A stretch of DNA of 5,241 nucleotides, from contig JAICSB010000270.1 in the NCBI GenBank assembly GCA_025937115.1, positions 1 to 5,241 on the forward strand, in the 5' to 3' direction. The position numbers and the translations under genes are program-made. The DNA comes from Pseudonocardiaceae bacterium. Its GTDB lineage: Bacteria; Actinomycetota; Actinomycetes; Mycobacteriales; Pseudonocardiaceae. The notes under the pieces are model-generated. The model did no database searches. It was not told where the DNA came from and saw nothing but the letters and a program-made list of their open reading frames with translations. The stretch's first letter is position 1; each line of letters begins with the position of its first letter. Below are positions 1 to 5,241 of this stretch, piece after piece.

Positions 1-209
1 AGGCCGGCCAGGCCGCCGGCCAGCAGTCCGAGTAGCACCGCCAAAGCGAGCACGGTGGAGGCCGACAGTCTGGGTTTGGCGTGCGCCGGCTTACGGCCGG
101 ACGATCCTGCGGCCGGCGTAGGTGCGGGAGGGCTCGGTGACCCGGTGCCCAGCCCTGATGCCTGGGCCCGCAGCGCGGCCGACAACCGAGCGTGCACCTC
201 GTCGGTCAC
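1..209 (-). CDS. Putative sigma-factor partner membrane protein (anti-sigma-like), N-terminal part only
   Basis: The frame opens with a GTG whose last two bases share a GTGA overlap with the sigma-factor stop codon, and stays open for 69 codons to the left edge, so the C-terminus is missing. The visible protein starts VTDEVHARLSAAL, a short charged, probably helical stretch. A Pro/Ala/Ser-rich linker follows (about residues 21-36), then a basic segment (residues 39-47), then a hydrophobic helix rich in Leu, Ala and Gly from about residue 50 to the edge. This predicts a cytoplasmic N-terminus of about 48 residues and one membrane helix, with any outer domain outside the window. A GGAG Shine-Dalgarno lies 5 bases before the GTG, inside the sigma gene. 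Single-helix membrane proteins encoded just after ECF sigma factors are often their regulators, so an anti-sigma role is inferred from position and topology. I see no zinc-binding HxxxCxxC motif in the visible part, so it is not a classic ZAS anti-sigma factor. Confidence 0.72.
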   Translation of the reverse strand, partial: MTDEVHARLSAALRAQASGLGTGSPSPPAPTPAAGSSGRKPAHAKPRLSASTVLALAVLLGLLAGGLAG

Positions 210-787
210 GAGCTCTCCAGCATTCGCTGGAGAGCATCCAGAGCGCGGCTGGCGCTGGACTTTACGGTGCCCCGGCTGACTCCGGTGGCGGCGGCGATCT
301 CCGCCTCGCTCATCCCTCCGTAGTAGCGCAGCACCAGGACCTCGCGCTGCCGGGGCGGCAGCTGACCCAGCGCGACGACCACCGCCTGATGCTCGGTGGT
401 GAGCATCGCCAGCGACTCCGCGGAGCGCGCGTTGGCCTGGTGCGGGGGGACGTAGCCGCGAGCGGTCTTGCGGCGGCGCAGTATCGAACGGGAGCCGTTG
501 ACCACTGCGGTGCGCAGATAGCCCAACGCGGCCGCTTCGTCGCGCAACCCCGACCAGTGCCGGTGTAACCCGGTGAACGCTTCCTGCACGACGTCTTCGG
601 CGGTGGGCGCCTCGTCGACCAGCAGGATCGCTAGCCGCACCAGCCGCATCCGGTGCTGGCGGTACAGATCCTCCAGGGTCAGCGGCGCATCAACAGGGCC
701 GACCGATGGAGGTTCCGGTGGGGCGTCGAGCACCCGCAGGTGGCCGAGGGTCATCTCGACCGACTGCTGCACGGTCACGCGGTCCAT
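206..787 (-). CDS. ECF / SigE-family RNA polymerase sigma-70 factor
   Basis: This is an alternative sigma factor that would direct RNA polymerase to a small promoter set. From the ATG at 787 it has 193 residues, a normal size for group IV sigma factors. Region 2 spans about residues 38-107: LYRQHRMRLVRLAILL, then the typical AEDVVQEAF at 63-71, and the promoter -10-binding segment with the basic run RRRK near 103-107. Region 4 spans about 143-183: LPPRQREVLVLRYY, then a helix-turn-helix ending GVSRGTVKSSASRAL. No sigma 1 or 3 region is present. The wording is like the actinobacterial SigE family (TIGR02983 type). The start is uncertain: a GTG at 805, the ATG at 787 and an ATG at 754 (residue 12 here) are all in frame, and none has a strong Shine-Dalgarno. 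The gene is translationally coupled to the downstream membrane-protein gene by a GTGA overlap and is divergent from fba. I do not recognise a specific sig letter. Confidence 0.9.
   Translation of the reverse strand: MDRVTVQQSVEMTLGHLRVLDAPPEPPSVGPVDAPLTLEDLYRQHRMRLVRLAILLVDEAPTAEDVVQEAFTGLHRHWSGLRDEAAALGYLRTAVVNGSRSILRRRKTARGYVPPHQANARSAESLAMLTTEHQAVVVALGQLPPRQREVLVLRYYGGMSEAEIAAATGVSRGTVKSSASRALDALQRMLESS
207..235 (-). promoter_or_regulatory. Hairpin sequestering the ribosome binding site of the downstream membrane-protein gene
   Basis: Read on the minus strand (the mRNA sense), GCTCTCCAGC (235-226) and GCTGGAGAGC (221-212) are perfect reverse complements, forming a 10-bp stem around a GAAT loop (225-222). 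The 3' arm contains the GGAG Shine-Dalgarno (218-215), and the stem closes two bases before the GTG start at 209. The whole element lies in the last codons of the sigma gene. In free mRNA the site would be hidden. A ribosome finishing the sigma gene would melt the stem and allow initiation on the next gene. The base pairing is directly visible. The coupling role is inferred from position. Confidence 0.65.
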
Positions 788-810
788 CGGTTCGTCGGGG
801 GCCACGGCGG

Positions 811-840
811 AAACGTACTGCGGCCGCGTGGCGCCCGTCC
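811..840 (-). promoter_or_regulatory. Possible ECF-type promoter of the sigma gene (weak)
   Basis: On the minus strand a GGACGG (840-835) lies 19 bases upstream of CGTT (815-812). ECF promoters commonly have GGAAC and CGTT elements about 16-17 bases apart, so the -35 match is imperfect and the spacing is long. If real, transcription would begin near 803-805. This would rule out the GTG at 805 and favour the ATG at 787 or 754, and would suggest autoregulation. This is a weak call made by eye. Confidence 0.15.
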
Positions 841-876
841 GATCGCGTCTCGTCGGGCGGGTGGGCCATACTGCGG

Positions 877-909
877 TCTGATCGCCGGCTGTGCCGGCCG
901 CGAATCAGA
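877..909. repeat. Nested inverted repeat in the sigma/fba divergent region
   Basis: The outer arms TCTGAT (877-882) and ATCAGA (904-909) are perfect complements. Inside them GCCGGC (884-889) and GCCGGC (893-898) pair around TGT. The two stems are separated by one base on the left and five on the right, giving a two-tier hairpin whose 3' end is 45 bases before the fba start. It could be a structure in the fba leader RNA or an operator in DNA. No clear -10 or -35 element for fba can be placed by eye around it. The rest of 788-954 shows only the fba Shine-Dalgarno. Confidence 0.45.
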
Positions 910-954
910 TGTGCAACCCGAAAGCCAGCACCGATCACCTGGAGGTCACCCGCA

Positions 955-1989
955 ATGCCCATCGCGACGCCCGAGGTCTACAGCGAGATGCTGGACCGCG
1001 CGAAGGCTAACGAGTTCGCCTATCCGGCGATCAACGTGACCTCGTCGGAGACGCTGAATGCGGCGCTGCGTGGGTTCGCCGAGGCCGAGAGTGACGGCAT
1101 CGTGCAGCTGTCCACCGGTGGCTCGGAGTTCGCCTCGGGCGGCAAGGTCAAGGACATGGTCACCGGGTCGGTGGCGATGGCCGAGTTCGCCCGGGTGGTG
1201 GCCGCGAAGTACCCGGTTAACGTGGTGCTGCACACCGACCACTGCCCGGAGAACAAGCTCGACACCTTCGTCCGGCCGCTGATCGCGATTTCCCAGGAGC
1301 GGGTGGCCCGGGGGGAGAACCCGCTGTTCCAGTCGCACATGTGGGACGGCTCGGCCACCGAGTTGCATCTCAACCTGGCCATCGCCGCGGAGCTGTTCGA
1401 AGCCTGCGCCAAGGCGAAGATCGTCCTCGAGGTGGAGATCGGTGTGGTGGGCGGCGAGGAGGACGGCGTCGCGAACGAGATCAACGAAAAGCTCTACACC
1501 ACGGCCGGGGACTTCGAGCGCACCGTCGATGCCCTCGGTGGTGGCGAGCGGGGTCGCTACCTGCTGGCCGCGACGTTCGGCAATGTGCACGGGGTGTACA
1601 AACCGGGCAACGTGACGCTTCGCCCGGAGATCCTGCAGATGGGCCAGGAAGTGGCGGCCCGACGGCTGGGTCTGCCGGCCGGTTCCAAGCCGCTGGACCT
1701 GGTCTTCCATGGCGGGTCCGGCTCGCAACTGGCGGAGATCCACCAGTCGTTATCGTACGGAGTGGTCAAGATGAATGTCGACACCGACACCCAGTACGCC
1801 TTCACCCGCCCGATCGCCGACCACATGTTCGGTCATTACGCGGGGGTGCTCAAGGTTGACGGCGAGGTCGGCAACAAGAAGCTCTACGACCCGCGGTCCT
1901 ATCTCAAGCGAGCCGAGCAGTCGATGGCCGGCCGGGTCACGCAGGCCTGCCAGGACCTCCGCAGCGCGGGCTGCACGCTTGCTCGTTAG
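955..1989 (+). CDS. fba: Class II fructose-bisphosphate aldolase
   Basis: This zinc enzyme interconverts fructose 1,6-bisphosphate with dihydroxyacetone phosphate and glyceraldehyde 3-phosphate, in the cytoplasm, for glycolysis and gluconeogenesis. The 344-residue product equals the length of the M. tuberculosis enzyme (Rv0363c). Key residues sit at the family positions: HTDHC at 93-97 with catalytic Asp95 and zinc ligand His96, GVVGGEED at 163-170 with Glu169, zinc ligand His212 in GNVHGVYKPGN, zinc ligand His252 in FHGGSGS, and phosphate-binding NVDTDTQ at 274-280. The start is the ATG at 955, which gives the family N-terminus MPIATPEVY and has a GGAGG Shine-Dalgarno at 941-945, 9 bases upstream. 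The frame stays open for another 83 codons upstream, but that stretch lies over the sigma gene and is not protein-like. A DUF3151 gene follows after 54 bases on the same strand and may be co-transcribed. Nothing is missing or truncated. Confidence 0.98.
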   Translation: MPIATPEVYSEMLDRAKANEFAYPAINVTSSETLNAALRGFAEAESDGIVQLSTGGSEFASGGKVKDMVTGSVAMAEFARVVAAKYPVNVVLHTDHCPENKLDTFVRPLIAISQERVARGENPLFQSHMWDGSATELHLNLAIAAELFEACAKAKIVLEVEIGVVGGEEDGVANEINEKLYTTAGDFERTVDALGGGERGRYLLAATFGNVHGVYKPGNVTLRPEILQMGQEVAARRLGLPAGSKPLDLVFHGGSGSQLAEIHQSLSYGVVKMNVDTDTQYAFTRPIADHMFGHYAGVLKVDGEVGNKKLYDPRSYLKRAEQSMAGRVTQACQDLRSAGCTLAR

Positions 1990-2043
1990 GGCTCTTCAAG
2001 AGTCACCGGTACCCGGCACCACGGACCACGCCAGGATGGAGCG

Positions 2044-2460
2044 ATGAACGTGCACGGCAACCTGCTGGGACCCAACCCGACGCTGCTGCCCGAGCAGCCC
2101 GACGCTGAAGCGGCCCTGGCCGCGGCGAACGATCCAGCCACAGTGGCCGCGGCCTATCCTGGCTTCTCCGCCGCGTGGGCGGCGCTCGCGCAGCGCGCGC
2201 TCGACGAGGGCGACGCCGTCGCCGGCTACGCCTTCGCCCGCACCGGCTATCACCGCGGGCTGGACCATCTGCGGCACGCCGGCTGGAAGGGTCACGGGCC
2301 GGTGCCGTGGTCACACGCCCCCAACCGGGGCTTTCTGCGCGCACTTGCCGCACTGGCCCGGGCGGCCGCCGAGATCGGCGAGGACCCCGAAGCCCGGCGG
2401 TGCCGGGACTTCCTCGACGAATGCGATCCCGCCGCGGCCGGGGTCCTCGGGCTGGAGTGA
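2044..2460 (+). CDS. DUF3151 family protein (Rv0360c-like), function unknown
   Basis: This is a 138-residue soluble protein with no signal peptide or membrane helix, resembling the M. tuberculosis Rv0360c family (DUF3151). The N-terminus contains NLLGPNPTLLP. The middle is Ala-rich and probably helical (residues 21-64). The recognisable core is ARTGYHRGLD (65-74), then GWKGHGPVPWSHAPNRGFLR (80-99), rich in Trp, His, Gly and Pro as if it formed a binding or catalytic site. A further helical section with a Cys/Asp-rich end (CRDFLDECDPA, 120-130) follows. No biochemical role is known to me. The ATG at 2044 has AGGA at 2033-2036, 7 bases upstream. Its position 54 bases after fba on the same strand suggests co-transcription. 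A link to central carbon metabolism would be guilt by association only. The gene ends 18 bases from the convergent Rv0358-like gene, and I see no strong terminator in that gap. Confidence 0.9.
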   Translation: MNVHGNLLGPNPTLLPEQPDAEAALAAANDPATVAAAYPGFSAAWAALAQRALDEGDAVAGYAFARTGYHRGLDHLRHAGWKGHGPVPWSHAPNRGFLRALAALARAAAEIGEDPEARRCRDFLDECDPAAAGVLGLE

Positions 2461-2478
2461 CCGCGCGCCGACCAGCGA

Positions 2479-4487
<2,009 letters not shown>

Positions 4488-4502
4488 TCCGGCCGGCCCC
4501 GA

Positions 4503-4526
4503 CCGCTATCCGGCTCCGAATAGCGG
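4503..4526. terminator. Palindromic hairpin, copy A, after purA
   Basis: The arms CCGCTATCCGG (4503-4513) and CCGAATAGCGG (4516-4526) pair over 11 positions with one C/A mismatch around a 2-base CT loop; the loop in RNA would open to include the last pair. It begins 16 bases past the purA stop. Neither strand shows a run of T after the stem, so it would be a non-canonical terminator. As a near-palindrome it could act on both convergent genes. Confidence 0.45.
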
Positions 4527-4544
4527 CGCAGCGGGCGTCCGAAA

Positions 4545-4568
4545 CCGCTATTCGGTTCCGAATGGCGC
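4545..4568. terminator. Palindromic hairpin, copy B, before the antiporter stop
   Basis: The arms CGCTATTCGG (4546-4555) and CCGAATGGCG (4558-4567) pair over 10 positions, including one G-T wobble, around a 2-base TT loop. It is a second copy of the unit at 4503-4526 (20 of 24 bases identical), starting 42 bases later. It ends 16 bases from the antiporter stop codon. Only a three-T stretch follows on the minus strand. A role as terminator or as a dispersed repeat is inferred. Confidence 0.45.
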
Positions 4569-4583
4569 GGAGGGCGGCGCGGG

Positions 4584-5241
4584 CTAACGACTCAGGATGG
4601 CTTCTTCTAGGTCTAGGTCGTGCAGGGTGCGGGTGAGGATGTCGTCGTTGATGCGGCCGGTGTCGCGTAGGGACACCAGGGTCTCGCGTTCCGCCGCTAG
4701 CATTTCCAGGCGCAGCCGGCGGTAGATGACGCTGGGGGCTTCGCCGAGCTCGGTTTCTGGGCGGCCGAGCCGCTCCCAGACGCTGTTGCTGCGGTGCTCG
4801 GCTGCCTTGCGCAACCGGGTGGTCACCGACTCCGGGGCGCCGGCAGAGGCGTTCTCCAACCGCTCCAGGGCGGCCAGCGTCACCGCGTGCATCGCGTCGG
4901 CCTCAGCCAGCGCATCCTGGAAGGACTCACGGCCTTCGACGCCGAGGCGCCGGATCACCCAGGGCAGTGTGAGGCCGTGCAGTAGCAGGGTTGCGACGGT
5001 GACGCAGAACGCCAGGAAGACGATCTCGGATCGGCCCGGGAACGGGGCGCCGGAGTTGGTGACCCGCGGGATCGCCGACGCCGCGGCCAGGGTGACCACA
5101 CCGCGCATCCCAGCCCAGGACAGCACTGCGGGAACCTGCCACCGCGGCGCTGGATCCCGGGCCCTGACCCGGCTGGACAGCAACCTGGGCAGGTAGGTCG
5201 CCGGGAACACCCACACCACTCTGGCCAGCACCGCCGTCCCA
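4584..5241 (-). CDS. Na+/H+ antiporter, CPA1 (NhaP/YjcE-like) family, C-terminal part
   Basis: The gene enters from the right edge, so its start and most of its membrane domain are outside; 219 codons are visible before the TAG stop. This family exchanges Na+ (or K+) for protons across the cytoplasmic membrane for pH and salt control. In order, the visible part shows the end of a membrane helix (ARVVWVFPATYLPRLL), a basic cytoplasmic loop (SRVRARDPAPRW), the family hallmark SWAGMRGVVTLAAASAIP starting at 5120 with the conserved helix Arg, and a last hydrophobic helix (IVFLAFCVTVATLLLHGLTL). A highly charged helical cytoplasmic tail of about 120 residues follows, ending DLDLEEAILSR. The long tail is typical of bacterial CPA1 proteins and may sense pH or bind partners. 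An internal GTG at 5231 is not the start, because the frame is open up to the edge and the protein plainly lacks its N-terminus. M. tuberculosis Rv2287 (yjcE) is a likely relative. Confidence 0.9.
   Translation of the reverse strand, partial: GTAVLARVVWVFPATYLPRLLSSRVRARDPAPRWQVPAVLSWAGMRGVVTLAAASAIPRVTNSGAPFPGRSEIVFLAFCVTVATLLLHGLTLPWVIRRLGVEGRESFQDALAEADAMHAVTLAALERLENASAGAPESVTTRLRKAAEHRSNSVWERLGRPETELGEAPSVIYRRLRLEMLAAERETLVSLRDTGRINDDILTRTLHDLDLEEAILSR

Noticed and set aside
706..954. N-terminal extension of the aldolase reading frame
   Set aside because: It lies opposite the sigma gene, reads as Arg/Pro/Gly-rich shadow sequence, and the family start MPIATPEVY with a GGAGG site is at 955.
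946..1743. Long 265-codon open frame antisense to fba
   Set aside because: It has typical GC-rich antisense composition (His, Arg, Gly, Leu), matches no family, and the plus-strand aldolase is unambiguous.
1994..2004. CTCTT/AAGAG palindrome between fba and DUF3151
   Set aside because: The arms are 5 bp with a single-base loop, so it cannot form a stable hairpin, and nothing suggests an operator.
2451..2476. GCTGG/CCAGC pair as a terminator between DUF3151 and the Rv0358-like gene
   Set aside because: There are only five base pairs around a 16-base loop with no T-run. This is expected by chance at this GC content.

Overview
This is GC-rich actinobacterial chromosome, and it looks mycobacterial. 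The strongest reasons are a 344-residue class II fructose-bisphosphate aldolase that matches the Mycobacterium tuberculosis enzyme residue for residue at its active site, a DUF3151 protein like Rv0360c, a 215-residue protein like Rv0358, and purA, all in the relative order and orientation of the M. tuberculosis purA-fba region as I recall it. I see no insertion sequence, phage gene, CRISPR array, tRNA or rRNA, so this is core genome with one possibly accessory left edge.

Layout. Positions 1-787 (minus strand) hold an ECF/SigE-family sigma factor. Its stop codon overlaps the GTG start of a membrane protein that runs off the left edge and is probably a partner or anti-sigma-like protein. Positions 788-954 are the divergent control region between the sigma factor and fba, and contain a nested inverted repeat. 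Positions 955-2460 (plus) hold fba and a DUF3151 gene 54 bases downstream. Positions 2479-3126 (minus) hold the Rv0358-like gene, convergent with DUF3151 and divergent from purA. Positions 3192-4487 (plus) hold purA. Positions 4488-4583 carry two copies of a palindromic hairpin unit between convergent genes. Positions 4584-5241 (minus) hold the C-terminal part of a CPA1-type Na+/H+ antiporter.

How the genes relate. Fba serves glycolysis and gluconeogenesis, and PurA commits IMP to AMP synthesis. Both are housekeeping enzymes, and DUF3151 and the Rv0358-like protein are conserved neighbours without known roles. The sigma factor and membrane protein form a two-gene regulatory unit whose targets cannot be read from this window.

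The most striking signal is a perfect 10-bp stem with a 4-base loop at the very end of the sigma gene. It buries the Shine-Dalgarno sequence of the membrane-protein gene and ends two bases before its GTG start, a good candidate for a translational coupling switch. Other points worth checking are the lipid-kinase-like but motif-degenerate Rv0358 homologue, a 22-base imperfect tandem repeat inside it (not a multiple of three), the nested inverted repeat upstream of fba, and the twin palindromes after purA.
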